Below the pieces are notes generated by a model, which did not search any database, was not told where the DNA came from, and saw only the letters and a list, made by a program, of their open reading frames with translations. From Sulfurimonas sp. (lineage in GTDB: Bacteria; Campylobacterota; Campylobacteria; Campylobacterales; Sulfurimonadaceae), in the NCBI GenBank assembly GCA_003978465.1, contig QNZS01000064.1, positions 1-33,774 of the forward strand: a DNA stretch of 33,774 nucleotides, given 5' to 3'. This document shows, in pieces, positions 24,309-32,445 of this stretch; the first letter of the stretch is position 1, and each line of letters opens with the position of its first letter. The translations under genes were made by a program, and so were the position numbers.

Positions 24309-25808
24309 ATGAAGTTTTTCCTTTTTTTCCTTTTAAGTTGGAGCTTACAAGCTTCAACGTTACACCTTTCTACTTCTACAAATCCAGCACGTCTGAATCC
24401 TATTTTAGCAACAGATTCTTCTTCTTCAGAGATAGCAGGATTTTTGTTTAATGGTCTTGTGAAATTTGACAAAGATTCTAAAAAAATTATAGGTGATTTA
24501 GCAAGTAAGTTTTATTTTAAAGATGATAAAACTCTTATTTTTGAACTCAGACATAATGTACTCTGGCATGATGGTGTTTCATTTACATCAAAAGATGTAC
24601 TCTTTACATACGAAACCCTTATCTCAGATAAAATCTCTTCACCCTATAGTGCAGGTTTTCGTTTTGTGAAGAGTGTAAAAATACTTGATGCATATACCGT
24701 AGAAGTAAAGTATAAACAGGCCTACTTTAAAGCTTTAGAGACTTGGATGATGGGCATACTTCCTGAGCATATTTTAAGAGATGATGAAAATATAATGAGT
24801 TCTAAGTTTAACATAGCACCCATAGGTACAGGGGCTTATAAACTAGAACAATTAGAGTTCTCTAAAAACATAGTGCTTGCTGCATTTGATGAGTATTTCG
24901 AGGGTAGAGCAAAGATAGATAAAATAAGTTTTCATGTCATAGCTGACCCTATGACACGATTTCTGATGTTAAAGTCTAGTCAGCTTGACCTTGGAAGCAT
25001 AGAGCCTATGGCTTATGAACGACAGCTTCATGATGACTTTTTTACTAAGTTTAATATTTATGAGAAGATCAGTCTCTCTTACACCTATTTAGGGTTTAAC
25101 CTGCGTTTAGAGAAGTTTAAAAATCCTAAAGTACGTGAAGCTCTTTCTTTAGCTATAGATAGACAAGAACTCATTGACATCCTTTATTTTAAACATGCTA
25201 AAGTCTGTTCAGGACCATTTTTACCAGGAACTCTAGCCTTTAATAAAGATGTAAAAGTCCCTAGTTTAGATATAAAAAGAGCAAAAGTATTACTTAAAGA
25301 GGCAGGATATGATGAAGAGAATCCTTTTGAGTTTGAGATAGTCACTTCAAACTCTAGTCCGATCCGTCCTTATGCAGCTCAGATACTCCAACACCAACTT
25401 AAATCTGCTGGAGTCATAGTGACTTTGAGAGTAATGGAGTGGCAGGCATTTTTAAATATGGTTGTTTTTCCACATGAGTTTGAAAGTGTCCTTCTTGGTT
25501 GGGGGCTTTCACCTACACCTGACCCATATCTATTTTGGCACAAGGATAGTGATAAAAAAGGTGGTTTTAACCTCGTAGGATACAATAATCCTAAGGTAAA
25601 TAAAATGATAGAAGAGTCACAAAGTATGATAAATAGAGAAGAACTAGGAGAAAAATGGAGAGAGATGTTTAAAATTATAACTGATGATAACCCTTACCTT
25701 TTTCTCTTTATTCCAAACTCTATAACTGCAGTAGACAAACGAGTGAAAAATGTCACACCAGCACTTGGTGGAATTTGGCATAACTACATACAATGGGAAA
25801 AAGAGTAA
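24309..25808 (+). CDS. Oligopeptide/dipeptide-type ABC substrate-binding protein
   Basis: A 499-residue SBP_bac_5 family periplasmic binding protein with a short signal (about 1-16, ending LQA). Family stretches include NPARLNPILATDSSSSEIAG, LRHNVLWHDGVSFTSKDVLF and KFKNPKVREALSLAIDRQEL. Likely ligands are peptides or nickel chelates; the sequence does not decide. No permease or ATPase genes are adjacent, so it is an orphan here. It starts two bases after the previous gene without a clear ribosome-binding site, and its stop overlaps the HAD gene start (TAATG). Confidence 0.88.
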   Translation: MKFFLFFLLSWSLQASTLHLSTSTNPARLNPILATDSSSSEIAGFLFNGLVKFDKDSKKIIGDLASKFYFKDDKTLIFELRHNVLWHDGVSFTSKDVLFTYETLISDKISSPYSAGFRFVKSVKILDAYTVEVKYKQAYFKALETWMMGILPEHILRDDENIMSSKFNIAPIGTGAYKLEQLEFSKNIVLAAFDEYFEGRAKIDKISFHVIADPMTRFLMLKSSQLDLGSIEPMAYERQLHDDFFTKFNIYEKISLSYTYLGFNLRLEKFKNPKVREALSLAIDRQELIDILYFKHAKVCSGPFLPGTLAFNKDVKVPSLDIKRAKVLLKEAGYDEENPFEFEIVTSNSSPIRPYAAQILQHQLKSAGVIVTLRVMEWQAFLNMVVFPHEFESVLLGWGLSPTPDPYLFWHKDSDKKGGFNLVGYNNPKVNKMIEESQSMINREELGEKWREMFKIITDDNPYLFLFIPNSITAVDKRVKNVTPALGGIWHNYIQWEKE

Positions 25809-26452
25809 TGATAATTTTATTTGATTTAGATGGAACACTGATAGACTCAACTGATGCAATTTTAGAGGGTTTTCATAACTCTTTTGATGTTTATAAACAC
25901 ACACATCCTAGTGATGAAGAGATAAAAGCACTTATAGGTTATCCTCTTGATGTAATGTATAGAGAATTAGGGGTAAATGAAGATTTAATTGTGAACTTTG
26001 TCAGTACATATAAAGAGTACTATAGAGTTATATCATGTGAAAAAACATATCTTCTTGAAGGTGCAAAAGAGGCTGTACTTTTAGCAAAGTCAATAGCTGA
26101 TATAGGAATTGTCACTACTAAAACAGGAAAGTATTCTCAGGTAATTATGGAACATTTTGGAATTATGGATTATTTTAAAGTTCTTATAGGACGAGAACAT
26201 GTGGAGAATCCAAAACCCCATGCGGAACCTATACTAAAAGCACTGAAAAGTTTTGATACACAAGGTAAAGAAATTTGGATGATTGGGGATACAAAACTTG
26301 ACCTAATAAGTGCTAAAAATGCAGAGGTGAATTCTATAGGAGTCTTAAGTGGTTATGGTAGTCAAAGTACACTAGAAAAGCATACTAAGATAGTTCTAAA
26401 AGATGCTCTAGAAGCTATAAAATACTTAGAGGCTAAAAAGCTAAGGAGATAA
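25808..26452 (+). CDS. HAD-superfamily phosphatase (Gph/PpaX-like)
   Basis: A 214-residue class IA HAD hydrolase. Motif I is FDLDGTLIDS (D6 nucleophile, D8), motif II the Thr in IGIVTTKTGK, motif III the Lys in ENPKPHAEP, and motif IV MIGDTKLDLISA. The family includes phosphoglycolate phosphatase and pyrophosphatase PpaX; the substrate is not decided. I chose ATG 25808, which overlaps the previous stop and gives the usual start directly before motif I; the in-frame ATG at 25793 lies inside the upstream gene. Its 3' end forms half of a shared terminator with the convergent dehydrogenase. Confidence 0.88.
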   Translation: MIILFDLDGTLIDSTDAILEGFHNSFDVYKHTHPSDEEIKALIGYPLDVMYRELGVNEDLIVNFVSTYKEYYRVISCEKTYLLEGAKEAVLLAKSIADIGIVTTKTGKYSQVIMEHFGIMDYFKVLIGREHVENPKPHAEPILKALKSFDTQGKEIWMIGDTKLDLISAKNAEVNSIGVLSGYGSQSTLEKHTKIVLKDALEAIKYLEAKKLRR

Positions 26453-26467
26453 TTTTTTAGGCTTTTT
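26435..26467. terminator. Bidirectional terminator shared by convergent genes
   Basis: A ten-pair stem (26435-26444 with 26457-26467, one bulged G) has A5 on one side and T5 on the other, so it can work on both strands. It lies inside the ends of both genes: the HAD stop (26450-26452) is in the loop and the dehydrogenase stop (26457-26459) is in the stem. Confidence 0.65.
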
Positions 26468-27602
26468 CTAGTATCTCTTTAATATTTTCTAAAGAATAAT
26501 CTTTAGAATAACCCCATACAGTTGCAATATGATAAGCATTTGTTGCGATATCAGCTATATCCTCTTTTGGAATATTTAAAGCTTCTAATGTAACGGGAGA
26601 ACCTATCTTTTTAAACCAAGCCTCAAGAGCATAAATACCCTCATCAGCACTAGTAAGGCCAAATATCTCTTTAGAAAATCTTTGATACTGACCAATATTT
26701 TTATCTTTATGCCACTTCATCCATGCAGGTATAACAACAGAGAGTCCTGCTCCATGAGGAACGTTATACAAGGCTGATAGTGCATGCTCAATCATATGGT
26801 TAGGAAAAGTACCACCTTCCGTTCCAGTTGGTGTTAAACCATTTAAGGCCTGTGTCGCTATCCATGCAAACTCACCTCTAGCATTATAATTATCAGGATT
26901 TTTAAGTAAAATCTCTGTAGTACTCATCATCGACTTGATGATAGATTCAACAAGCCTAGAGTTAAAATCACTATGATAAGTAGCAGTAAAATACATCTCG
27001 ATAACATGAGCAATCGCATCCACGGCTGAGTAAGCAAGATAGTCTTGTGAAACAGAAGCCATTAACTCTGGGTTAATTACAGAAACAACAGGGTTGACTA
27101 AAACAGAGGCAATAGAGAACTTTTCTTTAGTCTCATCATGTGTGATAACAGAGTTTCCATTCATTTCACTTGCAGTTGCTGCGAGTGTCATGACTGTAAA
27201 AACAGGAAGGGCATCTTTAATGATTGCTTTGTTTGAGAAAAAGTCCCACACATCACCTTCGTACTTCACACCAACTGCAATAGCTTTAATAGTGTCAGCC
27301 ACAGAACCTCCACCTACACCTAAAATAGCTTGAATTTCTGTCTCTCGTGCTAGTTTTATACCATCATTTACACGTGATAAAAGAGGGTTACTCACTACAT
27401 GATTTAACTCTTCGTACTTTATACCATATTTCTTTAAAGAGATAATAGTTTCATCATATAAACCACTAATTTTGATGCTGTTCATTCCGTAGACAAAAAG
27501 TACCTTATTGATTCCAGCTTCTTTTATGTATCGGCCAATCTCCTTTTCTTTACCCCTACCAAATTCTATTTTTGTCGGGTTGTAATAAGAAAAATCTTTC
27601 AT
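26457..27602 (-). CDS. Iron-containing alcohol dehydrogenase (YqhD/BdhA-like)
   Basis: A 381-residue group III alcohol dehydrogenase that reduces aldehydes with NAD(P)H. GVGGGSVADTIKA (95-107) is the nucleotide loop. Metal ligands are D195 and H199 (SAVDAIAHVIE), H269 (FPNHMIEHALSA) and H283 (YNVPHGAGLSVVIP), with spacing that matches YqhD. The native substrate is unknown; butanol or short aldehydes are typical of the group. AGAGGATT precedes the ATG. It is transcribed away from luxS and converges on the HAD gene. Confidence 0.93.
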   Translation of the reverse strand: MKDFSYYNPTKIEFGRGKEKEIGRYIKEAGINKVLFVYGMNSIKISGLYDETIISLKKYGIKYEELNHVVSNPLLSRVNDGIKLARETEIQAILGVGGGSVADTIKAIAVGVKYEGDVWDFFSNKAIIKDALPVFTVMTLAATASEMNGNSVITHDETKEKFSIASVLVNPVVSVINPELMASVSQDYLAYSAVDAIAHVIEMYFTATYHSDFNSRLVESIIKSMMSTTEILLKNPDNYNARGEFAWIATQALNGLTPTGTEGGTFPNHMIEHALSALYNVPHGAGLSVVIPAWMKWHKDKNIGQYQRFSKEIFGLTSADEGIYALEAWFKKIGSPVTLEALNIPKEDIADIATNAYHIATVWGYSKDYSLENIKEILEKA

Positions 27603-27630
27603 CTGTTAATCCTCTTTTTTTATGAAGAGC

Positions 27631-27636
27631 ATTGTA
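27631..27636 (-). promoter_or_regulatory. Putative -10 box (TACAAT) of the alcohol dehydrogenase gene
   Basis: On the minus strand TACAAT lies 28 bases before the ATG at 27602, in the 168-bp divergent space with luxS. The rest of that space is A/T-rich and I see no further gene in it. Confidence 0.4.
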
Positions 27637-27737
27637 TCAGATTTATAGCTTTTTTTGGCCTTTGATAGCTGATAGGATAGACTTAAAATAAAAATAAAAA
27701 GTAAGGAGTGTAAAGTATAGTTAAAATAAAAAGAGGA

Positions 27738-27743
27738 TATAAT
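27738..27743 (+). promoter_or_regulatory. Putative -10 box (TATAAT) of luxS
   Basis: A consensus TATAAT in the context AGGATATAATGCC, 27 bases before the luxS ATG. AAGGAAA (27759-27765) is the ribosome-binding site, giving a short leader of about 20 bases. Confidence 0.55.
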
Positions 27744-27770
27744 GCCTGTAAATATGACAAGGAAAAATTT

Positions 27771-28286
27771 ATGCCATTATTAGACTCTTTTACAGTAGAC
27801 CATACAATTATGCCAGCACCTGCAGTTCGCCGTGCTAAAGGAATGAAATCACCATCAGGTGATGATATTACTGTTTATGACCTTCGTTTTTATGTACCAA
27901 ATGTTGGTAAAATGGACGGACGTGGTATTCACACATTAGAGCACCTTTTTGCAGGATTTATGAGAAATCATTTAAATTCTAAAAAAGTAGAGATTATTGA
28001 CCTTTCTCCTATGGGTTGTCGTACTGGATTTTATATGTCAGTTCTTGGAAACCCATCAGAGAAAAAAGTTGCAAAAGCATGGAAAAAAGCTATGGCTGAT
28101 GTTTTAGAAGTTAAAAGCGAAGCTGATATTCCTGAGTTAAATATCTATCAATGTGGTACATCTAAGATGCACTCACTTAAAAATGCTAAAAAAATAGCAA
28201 ATGATATTTTAGCTGAGAAAATTGGTATCATGGATAATGAAAAACTTCAACTAAGCAAGAAAAAACTTAAAGAGATAAACGGTTAA
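27771..28286 (+). CDS. luxS: S-ribosylhomocysteine lyase
   Basis: A 171-residue metalloenzyme splitting S-ribosylhomocysteine into homocysteine and DPD, the autoinducer-2 precursor, as part of the activated methyl cycle. Metal ligands are H54 and H58 in HTLEHLFAG and C128 in YQCGTS; E57 and C83 (MGCRTGFY) are the acid/base residues. The C-terminal basic tail ([11 protein letters not shown]) is a little longer than usual. It has its own promoter, and the methyltransferase gene follows after 13 bases. Confidence 0.97.
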   Translation: MPLLDSFTVDHTIMPAPAVRRAKGMKSPSGDDITVYDLRFYVPNVGKMDGRGIHTLEHLFAGFMRNHLNSKKVEIIDLSPMGCRTGFYMSVLGNPSEKKVAKAWKKAMADVLEVKSEADIPELNIYQCGTSKMHSLKNAKKIANDILAEKIGIMDNEKLQLSKKKLKEING

Positions 28287-28299
28287 TTCTTTACTTTAG

Positions 28300-29058
28300 T
28301 TGAAACAATTTAATACTGATAAGCATACAGAAATTTTAAGTGAAGATGGCTCATATACAGCTTACTCAAATGAGTATGCTGAGCACTATCATTCCACGAA
28401 AGATGGAGCACTTAAAGAGTCTCTCTCTAAACATGTTATACCCGCATTTAGCATAGTACAAAAAGAAGAAGTGCATATACTTGATATCTGTTATGGTTTA
28501 GGCTTTAATACCCTAGCGACACTTCTGTACTACAAGCAAAACAGACCCCAAGTTAAATTATATATCTACTCTCCTGAGCTAGATGACACTCTCGTTCGCT
28601 CTTTAGAGAATTTTACATATCCTCAAGAATTTGATATATTTAAAGAGATTATTCTCTCTATTAGCAGAGATGGTACTTATGAAGATGAGTATGTTTCTGT
28701 AGAGGTGTTTTTAGGGGATGCAAGAGAGTATATAAGAAGATTTGAGAACAAGTTTGACATAGTTTATCAGGATGCTTTTTCTCCAAGTTCAAACCCTATT
28801 TTATGGACAAAAGAGTATTTTTACGATATAAAAAAGGCTATGACAGATGATGGTGTTTTAACTACATACTCAATAGCACTCAAAACAAGGATAGCTCTAT
28901 ACGAGAACGGTTTTAACGTCTATCTTAATGAAGGCAGAGACTTTCGTGGGGCAACATTAGCTTCATTTAAAAGTTTAGAGAACTTTAAACTTGTAGATGT
29001 GGAACATAAAATGAGCTGTAATCCTGATATTATATCTCTAAGAGACGAAGAAATATAA
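28300..29058 (+). CDS. MnmC1/MnmD-like tRNA-modification methyltransferase
   Basis: A 252-residue SAM-dependent methyltransferase related to the N-terminal domain of MnmC, which completes mnm5U at the tRNA wobble position. The family start DGSYTAYSNEYAEHYHS (16-32), SAM loop LDICYGLGFNTLA (61-73) and catalytic YQDAFSPSSNPILWT (156-170) are clear. The FAD oxidase half of MnmC is absent, as in MnmD-type proteins. Start is uncertain: TTG 28300 follows directly after an in-frame TAG and has no evident ribosome-binding site, and no other start precedes the conserved region. It may be coupled to luxS. Confidence 0.83.
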   Translation: MKQFNTDKHTEILSEDGSYTAYSNEYAEHYHSTKDGALKESLSKHVIPAFSIVQKEEVHILDICYGLGFNTLATLLYYKQNRPQVKLYIYSPELDDTLVRSLENFTYPQEFDIFKEIILSISRDGTYEDEYVSVEVFLGDAREYIRRFENKFDIVYQDAFSPSSNPILWTKEYFYDIKKAMTDDGVLTTYSIALKTRIALYENGFNVYLNEGRDFRGATLASFKSLENFKLVDVEHKMSCNPDIISLRDEEI

Positions 29059-29069
29059 AAATTATATTT
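29049..29069. terminator. All-A/T hairpin between convergent genes
   Basis: An eight-pair stem (29049-29056 with 29060-29067) with a 3-base loop and a T-run occupies the 11-bp space between the methyltransferase and recQ and the end of the former. The stem has no G or C, so its strength is doubtful. Confidence 0.4.
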
Positions 29070-30845
29070 TTAGTTATTAATAACTGATAAAAACTCTTTC
29101 CCAAATTGATCGTACTTTTTTGCACCTATACCATTTACCTCTAGCATACTTACCTTATCACTTGGTTTATCATTGGCTAAATGCTTGAGTGTTTTGTCAC
29201 TGAAGATGATGTAGGCAGGTACTCCTATCTCAGAAGCTAACTCGCTGCGTTTAGTTCGAAGCTGCTCAAAAAGTTCTTCATCATAGTCAAATTCTTTATC
29301 TTGTTTTACTTTTTTCTCTTTAACATTAATGATTAAACGCGAAGACTTAATATCAACAAGTTTTAATGATTTTAAAATCTCTATAGCATCGCTTGTAAGG
29401 TTTAAAACACTGAAGTCACCGAGTAGAATTATTTTAAGCTCTATCAAGCGCTCAACTATAACAAACCATTCTTTCTTACTAAGAGCTAAACCAATTCCAT
29501 ACATAGATAACTTATCTGCTCCATTACCTAAGAGCTTGTGCTCAGATGAACCTCGGAGTATATCTATTACATAGTTTTTACCAAAACCTTGGTTAGTTTT
29601 ATAAATAGCGGAGAGTATCATCTGTGCTTCTTTGGTGATATCCTGGCGTTTATCATCACTATTTAAACAGTTGTCACATCTGTCCTTACAAGGATCTAGG
29701 GTATCATCAAAGTACTCAGCAAGCTGTTGATGAAAACATAATTCACTAGTAGAGTACTTATATATCTGGTCTATTTTTGTTTCTAAATGGGCTTTGTACT
29801 CATCATTTTGTATATCTAATAAAAAGCGTTTATGTAAAACGATATCACCAGCATTAAAGAGTAGTAGTACTTCACTATCATCTCCATCACGGCCAGCTCT
29901 ACCTATCTCTTGGTAATAGTTCTCTTGTGATTTTGGTAAAGACATATGCACAACAAATCGTATATCACTTTTATCTATTCCCATACCAAAGGCGATAGTT
30001 GCAACCATGATGTCTACTTTGTCATTAACAAATATTTTAAAGTTTTGCTCACGTACATGCTGTGGTAATCCCGCATGGTAAGCAAGTGATTTGTAACCAC
30101 TTTGGTTAAGAAAACTACTGAGTTCTTCTGTTTTTTTACGAGAACTTACATAGATGATACCAGACTCATTAACATGGCGGAGTAAAAAGTTTTTAAGTTG
30201 TGCTTGACCATTACTGATACGTCTCTCAGCCGAGATGAAAATATTTTCACGAAAAACTTTACCTTTAAGTACTTTTGGGTCACTAACTCGCAGTTCGCGA
30301 AGAATGTCATCTGTTACATTATCAGTACTTGTCGCAGTAAACGCAGCTATAGTTGTATAGGGAAAGTTTGCTTTTAAGTTACCAAGAGAGCGATAGTCAT
30401 CACGAAACTCATGTCCCCATTGAGAGATACAATGTGCTTCATCAATAACAAAAAAGTTGATATTTAGGTTGTGTAAAAAATTAAGTGTACGACCATTATT
30501 TAAACGCTCAGGTGAGAGATATAAAAACTTTAAGTCACCGTTTACAGCAGCATACATTATATCCTCTACTTCTTCATAGCTTTGAGCAGAACTTATCATC
30601 TGTGCATTGATCTTTTGAGCTTGAAGTGCTGATACTTGGTCTTGCATAAGTGCAATCAGAGGAGAAACAACTATAGTTATTCCCTCCATCATCATAGTTG
30701 GAAGTTGAAAAACAAGAGACTTCCCCCCACCAGTAGGTAGAATCATAAGTAGGTCTTGATTATTTAGTATGGCATCAACTCCCTCTTCTTGAAGAGGTCG
30801 AAAGCCATTATGTCCGAAAATATCTTTGAGTATTTTGTTTTTGAT
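29070..30845 (-). CDS. recQ: RecQ-type ATP-dependent DNA helicase, apparent ATC start
   Basis: A 3'-5' helicase of the RecQ family, 591 residues if started at ATC 30845. Motif 0 FGHNGFRPLQ (about 9-18), Walker A PTGGGKS (37-43), DEAH (135-138) with ISQWGHEFR, QEIGRAGRDG, a four-Cys zinc site (LCFH, DPC, DRC, DNC) and a C-terminal HRDC domain are present. The first canonical in-frame start, ATG 30746, is next to Walker A and would delete motif 0. The upstream frame is open to a stop at 30869-30867 but holds no ATG, GTG or TTG. AAGGA (30855-30851) sits five bases before ATC. It lies eight bases after ribE. Confidence 0.85.
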   Translation of the reverse strand: MKNKILKDIFGHNGFRPLQEEGVDAILNNQDLLMILPTGGGKSLVFQLPTMMMEGITIVVSPLIALMQDQVSALQAQKINAQMISSAQSYEEVEDIMYAAVNGDLKFLYLSPERLNNGRTLNFLHNLNINFFVIDEAHCISQWGHEFRDDYRSLGNLKANFPYTTIAAFTATSTDNVTDDILRELRVSDPKVLKGKVFRENIFISAERRISNGQAQLKNFLLRHVNESGIIYVSSRKKTEELSSFLNQSGYKSLAYHAGLPQHVREQNFKIFVNDKVDIMVATIAFGMGIDKSDIRFVVHMSLPKSQENYYQEIGRAGRDGDDSEVLLLFNAGDIVLHKRFLLDIQNDEYKAHLETKIDQIYKYSTSELCFHQQLAEYFDDTLDPCKDRCDNCLNSDDKRQDITKEAQMILSAIYKTNQGFGKNYVIDILRGSSEHKLLGNGADKLSMYGIGLALSKKEWFVIVERLIELKIILLGDFSVLNLTSDAIEILKSLKLVDIKSSRLIINVKEKKVKQDKEFDYDEELFEQLRTKRSELASEIGVPAYIIFSDKTLKHLANDKPSDKVSMLEVNGIGAKKYDQFGKEFLSVINN

Positions 30846-30853
30846 TGGTGTCC

Positions 30854-31471
30854 TTAAAAAGAAGCATTAATCGCATCGACTTCACCCCAAGAGAGGGAAT
30901 CACTCTGCATTTGATGTTTGATGATATGTGCAACATATCGAGCGAACATATCCGTTTCAATATTTACTTGGGTTCCCTTTTTATAGTTTTTAAAAAGAGT
31001 CTCTTTCATAGTGTGGGGAATTATTGTAAGACGAAAAGTGTCTGCATTTACATCATTTACAGTAAGACTCACACCATCAATAGTTATAGAGCCTTTAGGA
31101 ACGATGAAGCATATATGCTTTTTATCTACTTTTATAAAAATATCATAAGAGTTACCAAGGTTTTTTATATCAGAAATTATTCCAATTGCATCGATATGCC
31201 CTTGAACTATATGACCTTCAAATCTATCGCCCATAGTCATAGCCGGTTCAATATGAACTTCATTTTTGTACTTATCCATCACTAGGTGTTTTTGGCTCTC
31301 AGGAGAAAGTTCAACACTAAAACTATCACTGTTTACAAATGTAACTGTCAAACAAGCACCATTTATAGCGATACTATCTCCAAGGCTTGTTTTAAGTTTT
31401 GCTTTAATACTAAGAGTTGAGCCTATTAGGCTTTTTACACTCGCAATTTCTCGAATTAGTCCTGTAAACAT
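30854..31471 (-). CDS. ribE: Riboflavin synthase alpha subunit
   Basis: A 205-residue enzyme that dismutates two 6,7-dimethyl-8-ribityllumazine molecules to riboflavin. It is two tandem beta-barrels: MFTGLIREIASV and INGACLTVTFV in the first, and VPKGSITIDGVSLTVNDV in the second. GHIVQGHIDAIG is the linker signature. AAAGGGGAAAG precedes the ATG. The symbol ribC is used in E. coli. It is followed after eight bases by recQ, whose ribosome-binding site overlaps this stop codon. Confidence 0.96.
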   Translation of the reverse strand: MFTGLIREIASVKSLIGSTLSIKAKLKTSLGDSIAINGACLTVTFVNSDSFSVELSPESQKHLVMDKYKNEVHIEPAMTMGDRFEGHIVQGHIDAIGIISDIKNLGNSYDIFIKVDKKHICFIVPKGSITIDGVSLTVNDVNADTFRLTIIPHTMKETLFKNYKKGTQVNIETDMFARYVAHIIKHQMQSDSLSWGEVDAINASF

Positions 31472-31497
31472 AGAAACTTTCCCCTTTTCTGTTAAAT

Positions 31498-32184
31498 CTA
31501 GAAGACTATTTTACCATCACTTTGGAGGCCTTCAATGATTGATTTCGCTTTTGTATGTCCTGCATAAGCTGCTTTACGACAAAGGTCTAGTGCCATGTCA
31601 TTATCTGCTTTACAGCCTATACCTTGGTCATACATAAGGCCAAGGTTATAGTGCCCTTGAGCAAGTCCACCCTCTGAAGCACGAGTAAAACAGCGGAAAC
31701 ATTTTGCATTATCTTGTGCTACTCCATGACCTTCTTTATATAAAACACCAAGGTTGTTATAGGCTTGAGCATGTCCGTGTTTGGCAGCTTCTTCATACCA
31801 AAATGCAGCCTCAGAATAGTTCTGTGTACAGCCAAGACCGCGTTCTAACATAAGTCCCACTTCATATTGTGCAGGTGGTACTTTTCTCTCAGCTGCTGCT
31901 AGGTGAAGTTCATAAGCTTTAAACTGGTCATGAGCAACTCCTCCAATACCATTTTCATAGAGTATTGCTAGGTTAAAAAGGGCATAAGGTTGTTTTGCCT
32001 CCGCAGCCAGTGTGTAAAGCTCTAGGGCTGCTTTTTCATTTTTTTCACAACCCTGCGCATTTTGGTACATAAATGCTAGAGAGGTTTGTGCGGTTGCATC
32101 ACCCTCTTTAGCAAGTATTGAGTAAAGTTCGTATGCTGTTTTATAGTCTTTAGCATTGTAGGCTGTATTTGCGTTATTTATCAC
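31498..32184 (-). CDS. Cytoplasmic Sel1-repeat protein
   Basis: A 228-residue protein of five or six Sel1-like repeats (for example YALFNLAILYENGIGG, AQAYNNLGVLYKEGHGV, AQGHYNLGLMYDQGIGC), a helical scaffold for protein contacts. I start it at GTG 32184: AAGGA (32196-32192) lies seven bases before it and a -10 box (TATACT, 32226-32221) lies upstream of that. The ATG at 32265 would precede the promoter and has no ribosome-binding site, although it adds a hydrophobic leader resembling a signal. The partner is unknown. It lies 26 bp before ribE. Confidence 0.8.
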   Translation of the reverse strand: MINNANTAYNAKDYKTAYELYSILAKEGDATAQTSLAFMYQNAQGCEKNEKAALELYTLAAEAKQPYALFNLAILYENGIGGVAHDQFKAYELHLAAAERKVPPAQYEVGLMLERGLGCTQNYSEAAFWYEEAAKHGHAQAYNNLGVLYKEGHGVAQDNAKCFRCFTRASEGGLAQGHYNLGLMYDQGIGCKADNDMALDLCRKAAYAGHTKAKSIIEGLQSDGKIVF

Positions 32185-32220
32185 TACGTTTTCCTTCATC
32201 TTAAAAAGTGTAACTAATTT

Positions 32221-32226
32221 AGTATA
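32221..32226 (-). promoter_or_regulatory. Putative -10 box (TATACT) of the Sel1-repeat gene
   Basis: On the minus strand TATACT lies 36 bases before the GTG at 32184 within an A/T-rich stretch. This position favours the internal GTG over the distal ATG as start. Confidence 0.4.
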
Positions 32227-32296
32227 TATTATGCAAATGATACTCAAAAATGCTAAAATTCGCATTAATAATAAGTTGTAAGTTTATATAAGTGAT

Positions 32297-32377
32297 TTCA
32301 CTAGCTCATTCTCAATATCACATCCTGGGATATTTTCGAGGGCTAAGAATAAGAATTAAGGAATGAATTCTTTTTTT
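32297..32377 (+). ncRNA. Candidate structured small RNA or mnmG leader
   Basis: A stretch of about 80 bases with strong secondary structure and no ORF. An imperfect long hairpin spans 32301-32347 (TAGC with GCTA, CTC with GAG, AATATC with GATATT). It is followed by a typical terminator stem, 32351-32357 with 32366-32372, running into T7. A TATATA box lies at 32285-32290, and a small hairpin (AGTG-ATTT-CACT, 32291-32302) overlaps its start. I recognise no known RNA family. It could be a free small RNA or an attenuating leader of mnmG. Confidence 0.5.
32351..32377 (+). terminator. Rho-independent terminator in the mnmG upstream region
   Basis: A seven-pair stem (AAGAATT with AATTCTT) around an 8-base loop, followed directly by a T-run. 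It lies 69 bases before the mnmG ATG, so mnmG needs either its own promoter after it or readthrough. Confidence 0.7.
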
Positions 32378-32405
32378 ATTTTTAAAATCTGCTAATAAAA
32401 CCACC

Positions 32406-32411
32406 TATATA
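32406..32411 (+). promoter_or_regulatory. Putative -10 box (TATATA) of mnmG
   Basis: TATATA lies after the upstream terminator and 35 bases before the mnmG ATG. AGGAAAG (32435-32441) is the ribosome-binding site. Confidence 0.4.
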
Positions 32412-32445
32412 AACGAGTACTCAGAACATAAGATAGGAAAGATAA

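Noticed and set aside
29071..29082. 12-base palindrome GTTATTAATAAC
   Set aside because: It lies in the last codons of recQ and is pure A/T apart from its ends; expected by chance in such sequence.
30845..31285. 146-codon open frame on the plus strand
   Set aside because: It is antisense to ribE, whose family motifs are unambiguous; no similarity or start signals.
32185..32265. Signal-like N-terminal extension of the Sel1-repeat protein starting at ATG 32265
   Set aside because: No ribosome-binding site, and a -10 box lies downstream of it; GTG 32184 has AAGGA at correct spacing. Not fully excluded.
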